Below are positions 34,859-44,292 of a stretch of 64,000 nucleotides of DNA, in pieces (position 1 is the first letter of the stretch; the number at the start of each line of letters is the position of its first letter). The DNA is from Sphingomonadales bacterium 32-65-25 (lineage in GTDB: Bacteria > Pseudomonadota > Alphaproteobacteria > Sphingomonadales > Sphingomonadaceae). Made by a program: the position numbers and the translations under genes. The notes below the pieces were generated by a model that searched no databases, was not told the origin of the DNA, and worked only from the letters and a program-made list of their open reading frames with translations. The stretch covers positions 310,001-374,000 of the forward strand of contig NCEU01000007.1 in the NCBI GenBank assembly GCA_002280855.1, read 5' to 3'.

Positions 34859-36442
34859 TTGGGCGTTGCAGAAGAGACTGTCGAAGACGTGATCGATCCC
34901 AAGCGGGATCGGCTGGTGATCGTGGCCAGCAGCCTGGGCACCGTGTTCGAATGGTATGATTTCTTCCTCTACGGCATCCTGGCCAGCCTGCTTGGCAAAT
35001 TGTTCTTTGCCACCGGTAACCCCACCACCGAGCTGCTGTTCAGCCTGTTCGCCTTTGCCATCGGCTTTTTCTTCCGGCCCTTGGGCGCGCTCGTGTTCGG
35101 CTGGTTCGGGGACAAGGTGGGCCGCAAATATACCTTCCTGATCACCATCGCGATGATGGGCGGGGCGACGGCCTGCATCGGCCTGCTGCCCACCTTCGAA
35201 CAGGCCGGCATCGCTGCCCCCATCATGCTGCTGGTACTGCGCACCCTGCAGGGCCTGGCGCTGGGCGGCGAATATGGCGGGGCGGCGATTTATGTTGCCG
35301 AACATGCCCCGCCCGGCAAGCGCGGCGCGTACACAAGCTGGATTCAGGCGGCGGCCGCTGGCGGCTTCATGCTCACGCTGGGCGTGGTGTTGGGCACCAA
35401 GGCGCTGATCGCGGAACCCGAATTTGTCGCCTGGGGCTGGCGCATCCCGTTCCTGATGTCGATCCTGCTGCTGGCCATTTCGCTGTGGGTCCGTCTGAAA
35501 CTGTCGGAAAGCCCGGTGTTCCAGAAGATGAAATCGGCGGGCACCACGTCGGCCAATCCGTTCAAGGATGCGCTGTCCGCCCCCGGCAACAAGGGCCGGC
35601 TGCTGGTGGCGCTGGCGGTGTCAGCCGGCTTCACGGTGATCTTCTACACCAGCCAGTTCGGCACGCTCTATTTCCTGCAGAACACCGCCCGCCTGCCGGA
35701 GACGGAGGCATTGCTCTACCTGGCGGTCGGTGTGCTGGTTTCGGCCCCGGCCTATATCTATTTCGGCGGGCTTTCTGATCGGTTCGGGCGCAAGGCGGTG
35801 CTGGCCACCGGCTTTGCCCTCACGCTGGTCGCGCTGTTCCCGATCTTCGATCTGATGGCCAAGGGCGCCAACCCGGCACTGTCTGAAGCCATGGCCAACG
35901 CGCCGGTCACCGTCGAACTGCCGGCGTGCGACTACAATATCTTCACCAAGCAGGAGGCCGAATGCGGCAAGGCACTGGAATGGCTGACCAAGCGCGGCGT
36001 TTCCTACAAGAAGACCGACGCCGATGTGCTGGCGATGCGCGTTGCCGGCACGCGGCTGGAGGGCTTTGACAAGGAAGCCTGGGGTGCCGCGCTCAACACC
36101 GCCGGCTGGCCGGAAAAGGCCGATCCGGATCGCATCGTCGCCTGGCAGCTGATCCTGGCGGTGATGGCCATTGGCCTGCTCAGTGGCTGGACCTACGCCC
36201 CCATCGCCGCGATGCTGGTGGAGATGTTCCCGGCCCGGGTGCGTTATACCTCAATGTCGGTGCCCTATCACATCGGCACTGGGTATTTCGGCGGCTTCCT
36301 GCCGGTGATTTCCCAGTACATCGTGGTTTCAACCGGCGATGTGTTTGCCGGCCTGTGGTACACGATCATGGTGGTGGCGGTGGGCCTGGTGGTCATGCTG
36401 CTGTTCCTCAAGGATTCGCGCCACATCAACATCAATGATTGA
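34859..36442 (+). CDS. MFS transporter, metabolite:H+ symporter type
   Basis: 527 aa with TTG start at 34859, chosen because GGCGGGGAGG lies 8 bases upstream; GTG 34889 is an alternative. The first span has GTVFEWYDFFLYGILASLL and loop 2-3 WFGDKVGRKYTFLIT; loop 8-9 has GGLSDRFGRKAVLATG, all typical of the MHS (ProP/ShiA/alpha-ketoglutarate permease) group. About 80 soluble residues are inserted near 345-425 (CDYNIFTKQEAECGK), making it longer than usual 430-450 aa members. Followed closely by a CaiB-type CoA transferase, so it may import the acid that enzyme activates (inference). Confidence 0.88.
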   Translation: MGVAEETVEDVIDPKRDRLVIVASSLGTVFEWYDFFLYGILASLLGKLFFATGNPTTELLFSLFAFAIGFFFRPLGALVFGWFGDKVGRKYTFLITIAMMGGATACIGLLPTFEQAGIAAPIMLLVLRTLQGLALGGEYGGAAIYVAEHAPPGKRGAYTSWIQAAAAGGFMLTLGVVLGTKALIAEPEFVAWGWRIPFLMSILLLAISLWVRLKLSESPVFQKMKSAGTTSANPFKDALSAPGNKGRLLVALAVSAGFTVIFYTSQFGTLYFLQNTARLPETEALLYLAVGVLVSAPAYIYFGGLSDRFGRKAVLATGFALTLVALFPIFDLMAKGANPALSEAMANAPVTVELPACDYNIFTKQEAECGKALEWLTKRGVSYKKTDADVLAMRVAGTRLEGFDKEAWGAALNTAGWPEKADPDRIVAWQLILAVMAIGLLSGWTYAPIAAMLVEMFPARVRYTSMSVPYHIGTGYFGGFLPVISQYIVVSTGDVFAGLWYTIMVVAVGLVVMLLFLKDSRHININD

Positions 36443-36455
36443 GGGGCGAAGGCCG

Positions 36456-37640
36456 ATGACCGGACCGCTGGCGGGCATCCGCATCATCGATTGCTCGCAG
36501 ATCGTCTCGGGCCCGATGGCTTGCCAGATGCTGGGCGATCAGGGCGCCGAAGTCATCAAGGTCGAAAGCCCCGGCGGCGATCCGGTGCGCAGCCTTGGCC
36601 CGCGCAAGGCCGATCTTTCCAGCATGTTCATCGCCGTCAACCGCGGCAAGCAGGGCCTGTGCCTTGATCTGAAATCGCCCGACGGCATTGCCGTGCTGGA
36701 AACGCTGGTGAAAACGGCGGATGTGCTGGTGGAAAATTTCCGCCCCGGCGTGCTGGCCCGGCTGGGGCTGGATTGGGAACGGCTGCATGCCCTCAACCCG
36801 CGTCTGATCTATTGCAGCATCACCGGCTTTGGCCCGGATGGCCCTTATCAGAATGTGCGCGTTTATGATCCGGTGATCCAGGCGGTTTCCGGCATCGCGG
36901 CGAGTCAGGTGGACAAGGAAGGCAATCCCGGCCTTGTGCGCCATCTGGTGGCGGACAAGGTGACGGCGCTCACCGCGGCGCAGGCGATCACGGCGGCGCT
37001 GTTCCGCCGCGAACGCAACGGCGGGCACGGGGAGCGCATCGAGGTCGCCATGCTCGATGCCGCCATCGCCTTCAACTGGCCGGAAGGCATGTATAATTAC
37101 AGCTTCATCGATGATGCGCCGGCGGCCTGGCCGGAATATGGCGCGCAGATGCGGCTGTGGAAGGCGGCCGATGGCCAGGTGGCGATCGGCGCCCTGCAGG
37201 ATGCCGAATTCGTGGCCCTCACCCGCAGCCTGGGCCGCGAGGATCTGGCCGCCGATGAACGCTTCAAATCGTCGGCCGGGCGCATCAAGCACCAGCGCGA
37301 ATGGGCACCGCAGGTCTCCGCCGAAATCGCCCGCCGCAGCCGTGCCGAATTGATGGACGGTTTCGTCGCACAGGGCGCTGTCGGCGGCCCGGTGGTGCAT
37401 CTCGCCGATGTGCCGGATGATGCGCAGGTGCAGCACAACGGCATCTGCATCGAAGTGGCGCACAGCGACGCTGTTGGCCGCGTGCGCCAGGCCCGCCCGC
37501 CGGCGCGGTTCGGCCAGCCGCTCGATCCGGTTGGCCCGGCGCCGCATCTGGGTGAACATGGCCGGCAAATCCTTGCCGCGCTGGGCTATGACGCTGCCGC
37601 CATTGCCGCACTTGTGGATAAGGGCGTCCTCAAGGGCTGA
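36456..37640 (+). CDS. CaiB/BaiF family (class III) CoA-transferase
   Basis: 394 aa from ATG 36456, GAGGGG 9 bases upstream, 13 bases after the MFS stop. Motifs: GIRIIDCSQIVSGPMACQMLGDQGAEVIKVE (pieces GPMACQMLGDQGA), FRPGVLARLGLDWERL, ITGFGPDGPY, and the catalytic Asp candidate in IEVAMLDAAIAF (about residue 197). Transfers CoA between carboxylic acids through an aspartyl-CoA thioester. Substrate unknown; coupling to the MFS gene suggests a dicarboxylic or aromatic acid. Confidence 0.9.
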   Translation: MTGPLAGIRIIDCSQIVSGPMACQMLGDQGAEVIKVESPGGDPVRSLGPRKADLSSMFIAVNRGKQGLCLDLKSPDGIAVLETLVKTADVLVENFRPGVLARLGLDWERLHALNPRLIYCSITGFGPDGPYQNVRVYDPVIQAVSGIAASQVDKEGNPGLVRHLVADKVTALTAAQAITAALFRRERNGGHGERIEVAMLDAAIAFNWPEGMYNYSFIDDAPAAWPEYGAQMRLWKAADGQVAIGALQDAEFVALTRSLGREDLAADERFKSSAGRIKHQREWAPQVSAEIARRSRAELMDGFVAQGAVGGPVVHLADVPDDAQVQHNGICIEVAHSDAVGRVRQARPPARFGQPLDPVGPAPHLGEHGRQILAALGYDAAAIAALVDKGVLKG

Positions 37641-37713
37641 AGCCCCTATCGCGGCCGGCACGGCTCTTGCATCATCTGCGACAAGGTTGACGTGGGCTTG
37701 CGCTGATTCTGCC

Positions 37714-37742
37714 ATTGCGTCTCCAACAGGTGCTACCCATAT
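37714..37742 (+). promoter_or_regulatory. Possible heat-shock (RpoH) promoter of lon
   Basis: ATTGCGTC-like -35 (TTG at 37715-37717) and CCCATAT -10 (37736-37742), 18 bases apart, 45 bases before the lon ATG. The -10 fits the CCCCATnT heat-shock consensus well, the -35 poorly (CTTGAAA expected). Confidence 0.35.
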
Positions 37743-37786
37743 CAGCAGGAACAAAGTGAGGCTCAGGGCCCCACGACGGAGATGAC

Positions 37787-40177
37787 ATGACCAACCAGAC
37801 CCTGCCCGTGTTGCCGCTGCGCGATATCGTGGTGTTCCCGCAGATGATCGTGCCGCTGTTCGTGGGCCGCGAAAAATCGGTGGCCGCGCTCGAAGCCGCG
37901 ATGAACGATGGCCGCACCGTGTTCCTGCTCAGCCAGAAGAACCCCGGCGATGAAGATCCCGGTGCTGATGAACTCTATGACGTCGGCACGCTCGCCAATG
38001 TGCTGCAGCTGCTGAAACTGCCCGACGGCACGGTGAAGGTGCTTGTGGAAGGCCAGGGCCGCGCGTCGTTGGTCAAGCTGGATGCCAGTGGCCCCTATCT
38101 GATGGCCGAAGTTGAAGACCGGCCGGACGTGGAGCGCAACGAGACCGAGGTCGCCGCCTTGCTGCGTTCGGCGCAGAGCCAGTTCGAACAGTTCATCAAG
38201 CTGAACCGCAAGGTCGCCCCGGAAGTCGCCAGCCAGATTTCGGCGGTGGAAGAACCGGGCCGCTTTGCCGACACCGTTGCCGCCAACCTGGGCCTGAAGA
38301 TTGCCGACAAGCAGGCGCTGCTGGCCGAGCCCGATGTGGGCCTGCGGCTGGAAAAGATCTTCGCCTTCATGGAAGGCGAGATGGGCGTGCTGCAGGTGGA
38401 GAAGAAGATCCGCAACCGCGTGAAGCGGCAGATGGAAAAGACCCAGCGCGAATATTATCTGAACGAACAGATGAAGGCGATCCAGCGCGAGCTGGGCGAT
38501 GCCGACGAGGAAAAGGACGAAGTCGCCGAGCTGGAAGAGAAGATCAAGAAGGTCAAACTCTCCAAGGAAGCCCGTGAAAAGGCGCTGGGTGAACTGAAGA
38601 AGCTGAAGGCGATGGCACCGCAGTCCGCCGAAGCCACGGTGGTTCGCAACTATCTCGATACGCTGCTGGGCCTGCCGTGGGGCAAGCGCAGCAAGGTGAA
38701 GAAGGACATCATCGCGGCGCAGGCCGTGCTCGACGCCGATCATTTCGGCCTGGAAAAGGTGAAGGACCGGATCATCGAGTATCTGGCCGTGCAGGCGCGC
38801 ACCAACAAGCTGAAGGGGCCGATCCTGTGCCTCGTCGGCCCGCCCGGCGTTGGCAAGACCAGCCTTGGCCGCAGCATCGCCAAGGCGACGGGGCGCGAAT
38901 TCATCCGCCACAGCCTGGGCGGCGTGCGCGATGAAGCCGAAATCCGCGGCCACCGCCGGACGTACATTGGCTCCATGCCCGGCAAGATCATCCAGAACCT
39001 GAAAAAGGCTGGCACGTCCAACCCGCTGTTCCTGCTCGATGAAATCGACAAGCTGGGCCAGGATTTCCGCGGCGATCCCTCAAGCGCGCTGCTGGAAGTG
39101 CTCGATCCGGAACAGAACAAGGCGTTCAACGACCATTATCTGGAGGTCGATTACGATCTGTCGGACGTGATGTTCGTGACGACAGCCAACAGCTACAACA
39201 TGCCCCAGCCGCTGCTGGACCGCATGGAGATCATCAGCCTGTCGGGTTACACCGAGGATGAAAAGCTGGAGATCGCCAAGCGCCACCTGATCGAGAAGCA
39301 GTATGAAGCGCACGGGCTGAAGAAGGAGGAGTTCACGGTCACCGACGACGCGATCCGTGATCTGATCCGTTATTACACCCGTGAAGCTGGCGTGCGCAAA
39401 CTGGAGCGCGAGATCGCCAAGCTGGCGCGCAAGGCCCTGCGCCGCATCCTGGAAGGCAAGGAAACGAGCGTTACCGTGAGTTCGGAAAACCTCGCCGATT
39501 TCTCGGGCGTGCGCAAATTCCGCTATGGCCTGGCTGACACTGAAGACCAGATCGGCGCCGTGACCGGCCTGGCGTGGACGGAAGTGGGCGGCGATCTGCT
39601 CACCATCGAAGCCGTCACCAGCCCCGGCAAGGGCAATATCAAGACCACCGGCAAGCTGGGCAGCGTGATGACCGAATCGATTTCGGCGGCCCTCAGCTTC
39701 GTGCGCGCCCGCGCCACGCACTATGGCATCAAGCCGAGTGTGTTTGAAAAGAAGGACATCCACGTGCACGTGCCGGAAGGCGCGACGCCCAAGGATGGCC
39801 CGTCGGCCGGGATCGCCATGGTCACCGCCATCATCTCCACGCTGACCGGCGTGGCCGTGAAGCGCGATGTGGCGATGACCGGCGAAGTGACGCTGCGTGG
39901 CCGCGTGCTGCCCATCGGCGGCCTGAAGGAAAAGCTGCTGGCGGCGCTGCGTGGCGGCATCACCATGGTGCTGATCCCGGCCGAGAACGAGAAGGACCTG
40001 GCCGACATTCCCGACAATGTGAAGCAGGGGATGACGATCGTGCCGGTTTCCCACGTTGATGAAGTGCTGGCGCTGGCGTTGACCCAGCCGCTGGTGCCGA
40101 TCGAATGGACCGAGGCCGATGAAAAGGCCGCCATGCCACCGGCCGCGGTGGCCACCGAGCCGGCGGTGCGGCACTAA
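37787..40177 (+). CDS. lon: ATP-dependent protease Lon
   Basis: 796 aa cytosolic AAA+ serine protease degrading misfolded and regulatory proteins. N-terminal substrate domain ([23 protein letters not shown], pieces [11 protein letters not shown]), coiled coil about 190-260, Walker [10 protein letters not shown] (about 352-360), Walker [11 protein letters not shown], and the protease domain with catalytic Ser673 in PKDGPSAG and Lys716 in [10 protein letters not shown]. Length equals typical Lon. GGAG before ATG 37787. Often heat-shock controlled. Confidence 0.97.
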   Translation: MTNQTLPVLPLRDIVVFPQMIVPLFVGREKSVAALEAAMNDGRTVFLLSQKNPGDEDPGADELYDVGTLANVLQLLKLPDGTVKVLVEGQGRASLVKLDASGPYLMAEVEDRPDVERNETEVAALLRSAQSQFEQFIKLNRKVAPEVASQISAVEEPGRFADTVAANLGLKIADKQALLAEPDVGLRLEKIFAFMEGEMGVLQVEKKIRNRVKRQMEKTQREYYLNEQMKAIQRELGDADEEKDEVAELEEKIKKVKLSKEAREKALGELKKLKAMAPQSAEATVVRNYLDTLLGLPWGKRSKVKKDIIAAQAVLDADHFGLEKVKDRIIEYLAVQARTNKLKGPILCLVGPPGVGKTSLGRSIAKATGREFIRHSLGGVRDEAEIRGHRRTYIGSMPGKIIQNLKKAGTSNPLFLLDEIDKLGQDFRGDPSSALLEVLDPEQNKAFNDHYLEVDYDLSDVMFVTTANSYNMPQPLLDRMEIISLSGYTEDEKLEIAKRHLIEKQYEAHGLKKEEFTVTDDAIRDLIRYYTREAGVRKLEREIAKLARKALRRILEGKETSVTVSSENLADFSGVRKFRYGLADTEDQIGAVTGLAWTEVGGDLLTIEAVTSPGKGNIKTTGKLGSVMTESISAALSFVRARATHYGIKPSVFEKKDIHVHVPEGATPKDGPSAGIAMVTAIISTLTGVAVKRDVAMTGEVTLRGRVLPIGGLKEKLLAALRGGITMVLIPAENEKDLADIPDNVKQGMTIVPVSHVDEVLALALTQPLVPIEWTEADEKAAMPPAAVATEPAVRH

Positions 40178-40191
40178 AAATCTTGCGGTGA

Positions 40192-40223
40192 ACGGGCGGG
40201 CGGGGCTTTACAGCGCCGCCCGT
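40192..40223 (+). terminator. Hairpin downstream of lon
   Basis: 8-bp perfect stem ACGGGCGG/CCGCCCGT with a 16-base GC-rich loop, 15 bases past the lon stop. No T-run follows, so it is at best a weak or Rho-assisted end. Confidence 0.35.
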
Positions 40224-40254
40224 CTCGCCTAATCCGCCCGCTCGCCAAGCAAGT

Positions 40255-40329
40255 GGGCGCGTAGCTCAGCGGTAGAGCACTGCTTTCACACGGCAGGGGT
40301 CACAGGTTCAATCCCTGTCGCGCCCACCA
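40255..40329 (+). tRNA. tRNA-Val (anticodon CAC)
   Basis: 75 bases with an encoded CCA end. Acceptor stem GGGCGCG/CGCGCCC, D-arm GCTCAGCGGTAGAGC, anticodon stem CTGCT/GGCAG around loop TTCACAC (anticodon CAC, reads GTG), T-arm CAGGTTCAATCCCTG. All stems pair. It stands alone, tail to tail with the ppc gene 10 bases away. Confidence 0.95.
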
Positions 40330-40339
40330 CTTGCCCCCC

Positions 40340-43108
40340 TCAGCCATAGGCTCCGAAGTGATTGGCAATCGCGATGCTGATCAACGGGATCAGCCGCGCC
40401 GTCGTTGCCATCGGCTCGATGAAGCGGCGCTGGATGCCGGCATAGGCCTGCGCGTCACCCTCCGGCCAGTCGGTCGCCTCATCCATTGTGTAATCCGCCA
40501 GATCGGGCGCGGCGACCGGGAAGGCGCGGCGCAATTGTTCCAGCGCCTCGTCCGTCCGCAGGCTCAACACCATGTCGAGCACGTCATCCCGGCTGATGTC
40601 GTTGCGGCGGGAGAAGGCCGGAATGTCGACCGCGCGCAGGAACAGATGCTGCATCAGCGCCAGCCGCAGCGCGTGCAGCACGCCCAGCGTGCGCCGCGTC
40701 GCCTCGGTGCCGGGATCGGCGGGTGATGGCTCCGGCAGGTGACCCAGCAGCTGCCGCAGCTTGATATTGTCCACCCGCAGCATGGACGCGAGGCGGCGGA
40801 ACTGGCCGGAACGGTCATCCTCAACAAGCTTCTCTGCCAGCGCCAGGCAGGGCCGCGCCAGACGTTCCTCTGTCCCGCGATAGGGGCGGGTGGCCCAATA
40901 GGCGCTGTTGAACAGCTCGCCATAGGCGGCCAGCGACTTGATGCTGGCAATGGCGTTCGACGCCTCCACCAGCCCCAGCAACTGCCGCCCGCGGGCCGAA
41001 CCTGCCAGCAACGCCGCCAGCGCTTCCTGCGCGTCCACGCCGGCCGTACCGATGCCCGCCAGCACGTTCACTGGATAGCCCAGCTGCTGCAATATGGCGT
41101 TGTGCGGGATGGCGCGGATGGACCGCAGCGAGGCATCGCGGTCGCTGCCGATATCGCTCTGCCGCTTCAGCCGGCGCGAACCGGTGACCGGGATCAACCC
41201 CAGGCCAAAGGCGGTGATGGCACGGGCATAGGGCTGGGCCTCGAACAGCCGTCGCTGATGCCGGCGGATCATGCGGTAGTAATCAAGGGAGAGATCGGTG
41301 CGGGTGTAGAACGGGTCATCCGCACCGCCTGTCGCCAGCGTGGGCGTGATTTCGGCAATGCGCGTCAGCGTTGCCAGCGCCAGCGCGTCGTGGCCGAAGA
41401 ACAGGAAGCCATCGCCGCCCTGGAAGCTGGCTTCGGCCTCCACCCGGATGCCGGCCTTGGCGAATTGTGCCCGCGCCCAGCGGCTCATTGGCCAGGCCAA
41501 ACGGTCCGTGAAGCTGGCCGGATGGGCGCCGCGGCCCATGGATTCGCCGTGGGTGTTGAAGATCAGCGCCGCGACGTCGGAAAGGCCGTTGCTCACCATC
41601 GCGCGGGCCAGCCGACCCTGCAGCCGCTCGATGGCCAACGCCGCGGGCACCTGCCCGACAAAGCGCCCGGCATCGGAAAAGCCGGTTTGGATCGCCACCC
41701 GGCCGCGAGTCCGGGCATAGGCGCGATAGGCTGGTTCAGCCAGCAGCGCATCGAGGAAACGGCCACCATGTTCCAGCGCCGTCTCCGTCTCGAACAGTGG
41801 CGACACGTCCACCCGGTCGGCAATGCCGAACAGCTTCGCGAAATAGAGCGCGGCCAGCACCGTCTGCGGTTGCTCACACTCGGCGATCAGCAGGCGAATG
41901 GGCGTATCGGCATCAACATGTTTCAGGATCGCCGCCATGGCGAGGAACTGGCGCACGGCGGTCGTGCTCTCTACCGCCAGCGCCGCGAAGTTGGAGCGGA
42001 GCGGCTTCACCGTTTCCAGCAGGCCGCGCAGCCGGATCAGCGCCTGGCCGCTGCCCATGCCCAGGGTGCCATCGGGATCGATGTGGCGGCGGATCGCATT
42101 GTGCAATTGCGCCGCGTTCACGCGGAAATGAATCCAGCCCATGCCCAGCCCATCGGCAGCCATGGCGGCAGCCAGCACCAGATGGGCGCGGGCCTGATCG
42201 GCGGGCAGGCTGGCAGCGGCGCTGCGCAGCAAGGCGATGGGTTCGGCCAGGCTGGTGAGCGCGTGCGGGTGCGGGGTGGTGATCTGGTTGGCAATTGCCG
42301 AAAGCGCAGCGGCATCATCGGTGTCGCCGGCAAACAGGCCGGCCTGGGTTTCGGCATGGCGGGCCGCTTCCGACAGGCGCTCGGCCAGCGCCATTTCGCC
42401 CAGTCGCGCGGCCTCGCCCGCCATCAGCGCCAGCCGCGCCGCCTTTTCCTGCGCCCGGAAACCGATGCTGGTCGCCCAGCCGATATCGGTGCGGCCATCC
42501 ATGTCATAGCCGACCCACGTCGCCACCCGGAACAGGCAGGGGGTCAGGCGCTGCCAATCGTTGGGGAAGGCCCGCGCCGCCACCGCCAGCACTTCGCCGT
42601 GCAACCGGTCACGCGCGCTCAGCGCCCGGGGGATCGCGGCCAGCACCGCCTCATGCTCGTCCACCAGGCTTGGCGACGGGCGGGTTTCCACCGGTGCGAT
42701 GGCCACGGGCACGTCGTTCACGGCGGCTTCGGCAACGGCGGCATATTCGTGTCTCGTTAGCAGGAAGGTCGGGTGCGCGGTGAACACCACGTGCAACAAC
42801 GGCGCTTCCCAGCGCGCCTTGAACGCGGCGAAGTCACCCGCTGCCGATCCCTCCACCAGCGCCCGGAACGCAGCAGTATTGGCATCATCATCCGCTGTGC
42901 CCAGCAACCGCGCCAGCCGATCCGCGCGGGCCTGCAAGCCTTCGCGGCCCAGTTCGGCAATGGCTCCGGCCAGTCCGGCCAGCGTGACCGTGCCATCCTC
43001 CAGCCCGCGGCTGATCTCCAGCCCCAACTGAAACACCGGGTTGAACAACGGCGTTTCCGCCGTGCGGGCGTGGAGTTCAGCCAGGCGCTGGCGATAGGTC
43101 TCGATCAT
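40340..43108 (-). CDS. ppc: Phosphoenolpyruvate carboxylase, divergent form
   Basis: 922 aa, normal PEPC length. It carries weakened versions of the PEPC hallmarks: VVFTAHPTFLL (His112; canonical TAHPTE), FSDAGRFVGQ (canonical YSDSxKDxG), NTHGESMGRGAHPASF near 521 (canonical FHGRGGxxGRGGxP) and TGSRRLKRQSD near 643. The C-terminus ends in NHFGAYG instead of the usual RNTG. Canonical members make oxaloacetate from PEP and bicarbonate. The overall collinearity supports the family; whether this subgroup keeps activity cannot be judged here. Bicarbonate could come from the SulP/Can pair. Confidence 0.8.
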   Translation of the reverse strand: MIETYRQRLAELHARTAETPLFNPVFQLGLEISRGLEDGTVTLAGLAGAIAELGREGLQARADRLARLLGTADDDANTAAFRALVEGSAAGDFAAFKARWEAPLLHVVFTAHPTFLLTRHEYAAVAEAAVNDVPVAIAPVETRPSPSLVDEHEAVLAAIPRALSARDRLHGEVLAVAARAFPNDWQRLTPCLFRVATWVGYDMDGRTDIGWATSIGFRAQEKAARLALMAGEAARLGEMALAERLSEAARHAETQAGLFAGDTDDAAALSAIANQITTPHPHALTSLAEPIALLRSAAASLPADQARAHLVLAAAMAADGLGMGWIHFRVNAAQLHNAIRRHIDPDGTLGMGSGQALIRLRGLLETVKPLRSNFAALAVESTTAVRQFLAMAAILKHVDADTPIRLLIAECEQPQTVLAALYFAKLFGIADRVDVSPLFETETALEHGGRFLDALLAEPAYRAYARTRGRVAIQTGFSDAGRFVGQVPAALAIERLQGRLARAMVSNGLSDVAALIFNTHGESMGRGAHPASFTDRLAWPMSRWARAQFAKAGIRVEAEASFQGGDGFLFFGHDALALATLTRIAEITPTLATGGADDPFYTRTDLSLDYYRMIRRHQRRLFEAQPYARAITAFGLGLIPVTGSRRLKRQSDIGSDRDASLRSIRAIPHNAILQQLGYPVNVLAGIGTAGVDAQEALAALLAGSARGRQLLGLVEASNAIASIKSLAAYGELFNSAYWATRPYRGTEERLARPCLALAEKLVEDDRSGQFRRLASMLRVDNIKLRQLLGHLPEPSPADPGTEATRRTLGVLHALRLALMQHLFLRAVDIPAFSRRNDISRDDVLDMVLSLRTDEALEQLRRAFPVAAPDLADYTMDEATDWPEGDAQAYAGIQRRFIEPMATTARLIPLISIAIANHFGAYG

Positions 43109-43148
43109 GGCGCCATTCTGCCCGATATGTGCAGTGCGACAAGATCAA

Positions 43149-43690
43149 TCAGGCCGGGAAGCGACAGGCCTGATCGCGGCCCACGAAGTGCAGATCGGCG
43201 AACCAGCCCCGCGCGCTGCCGCCGGTCTGATCCGTGTCCACCGCCACCGCGATGGAGGTGGCCTTGGCCGTCGTGCCGGGGAAGGCGCGGGCATAATCGC
43301 CGGCCAGATCGGCGCGCTGCTCCACCCAGCGGCCGGCGTTTGCCGCGCCCGATTGCGCCACCACCATGCGGGCGCGATCCCCACATACACACGGGCCGCA
43401 TAATCATCGCCGGCCTTGGTCTTCATGTTGGCCCCCGCCACCGGCGCCGCTATGCGCCAGCGCCAGCACAGAATCGGCGTTGCAGTGAGATCAACCGTGA
43501 TTGGCCGGCCGAGCAACGCCATGCTGGCTTCGGCACTGCCTTCGATGGCCATGACGCCGTCGATGCGGGTGACTCGGTAGCGGGTGGGCGGCACCTTTTT
43601 TGAAACGAGGGCGACCTGCCACGGCGGCGGCACCGGGCCTTCGGCACTGAACTGGCCCACCACAACAGCTGCAATCAGGGCGGCGATCAT
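43149..43690 (-). pseudogene. Broken DUF3047 gene (internal deletion with frameshift)
   Basis: From ATG 43690 (overlapping the upstream stop as ATGA) the frame reads a signal-like segment, then VALVSKKVPPTRYRVTRIDG, PILCWRWRIAAPVAGANMKTKAGDDYAARVYV, which is DUF3047-like (pieces CWRWRI, TKAGDDYAARVYV). After about 43381 the frame turns into Pro/Arg-rich nonsense, while the -1/+2 frame resumes DUF3047 sequence RARMVVAQSGAANAGRWVEQ to the stop at 43149. The roughly 25-30 residues normally found between these blocks are also missing. So a deletion not divisible by three joins the two parts near 43375-43385. The function of DUF3047 is unknown. Confidence 0.75.
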
Positions 43691-44292
43691 GGCTTGAACG
43701 CCACCCAGGCGGCGGCCGTGCGCTGGATGACGGTAAGGATGCACAGGCCGGCATAGGCCAGCGCGATGGTGGGGAAGTGGGCGGGCCACAGGCAGCACAG
43801 GATGAAGACGATGATGGTTTCGGTGCCTTCCGCGATCCCGGTGGAGTAAAAGAAGCTCTTGCGGCCGTGCGCCGTGGTTTCCAGGCCGCGCTTGGCCGCC
43901 AGCGTGGCAAAAGCGAGGAAGCTGATGCCGGTGAGGCCGAAGCAGCAGGCCAGCACCAGCGCCGGAATCAGGTTTTGTGGCGCGGCCAAACCAAAGCCCA
44001 GCGGCACGGCCAGGTAGAACAGGAAATCGGCGACGATATCGAGATAGCCGCCAAAATCCGTTGGCCCGGTGATGCGCGCAACCGGGCCATCCAGGCCGTC
44101 GAGCAGGCGATTGGCGATCACCAGCACAAGCCCCACATGCGTGTGGCCACCCGCCAGCGCAAAACCGGTACAGATTGCCAGCGCGCCGCCACAGATGGTC
44201 AGCAGGTTGGCACTGATCCCCAACCGAACGGCACGTGCCGCCAGCAGATTCAAGGGTTTATCGATGATGGGCCGCAAAAGAGCATCAAACAT
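43687..44292 (-). CDS. CDP-alcohol phosphatidyltransferase family protein
   Basis: 201 aa integral membrane enzyme with about six spans, transferring a phosphatidyl group from CDP-diacylglycerol to an alcohol, or a related reaction. Catalytic motif DGPVARITGPTDFGGYLDIVAD: the Asp/Arg/Gly set is complete, with one residue fewer between AR and G than the textbook DG(x)2AR(x)8G(x)3D(x)3D. Product unknown. Overlaps the CNT gene by 8 bases and the broken DUF3047 gene by 4 bases, so all are in one minus-strand unit. Confidence 0.87.
   Translation of the reverse strand: MFDALLRPIIDKPLNLLAARAVRLGISANLLTICGGALAICTGFALAGGHTHVGLVLVIANRLLDGLDGPVARITGPTDFGGYLDIVADFLFYLAVPLGFGLAAPQNLIPALVLACCFGLTGISFLAFATLAAKRGLETTAHGRKSFFYSTGIAEGTETIIVFILCCLWPAHFPTIALAYAGLCILTVIQRTAAAWVAFKP

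Noticed and set aside
37763-38953. A 396-codon minus-strand open frame opposite lon
   Set aside because: Shadow of the lon codons; lon carries full catalytic motifs.
40739-42760. A 673-codon open frame on the plus strand opposite ppc
   Set aside because: Composition is that of a high-GC antisense shadow (Gln, Arg, Gly, His-rich), no family motif, fully inside a gene with clear motifs.
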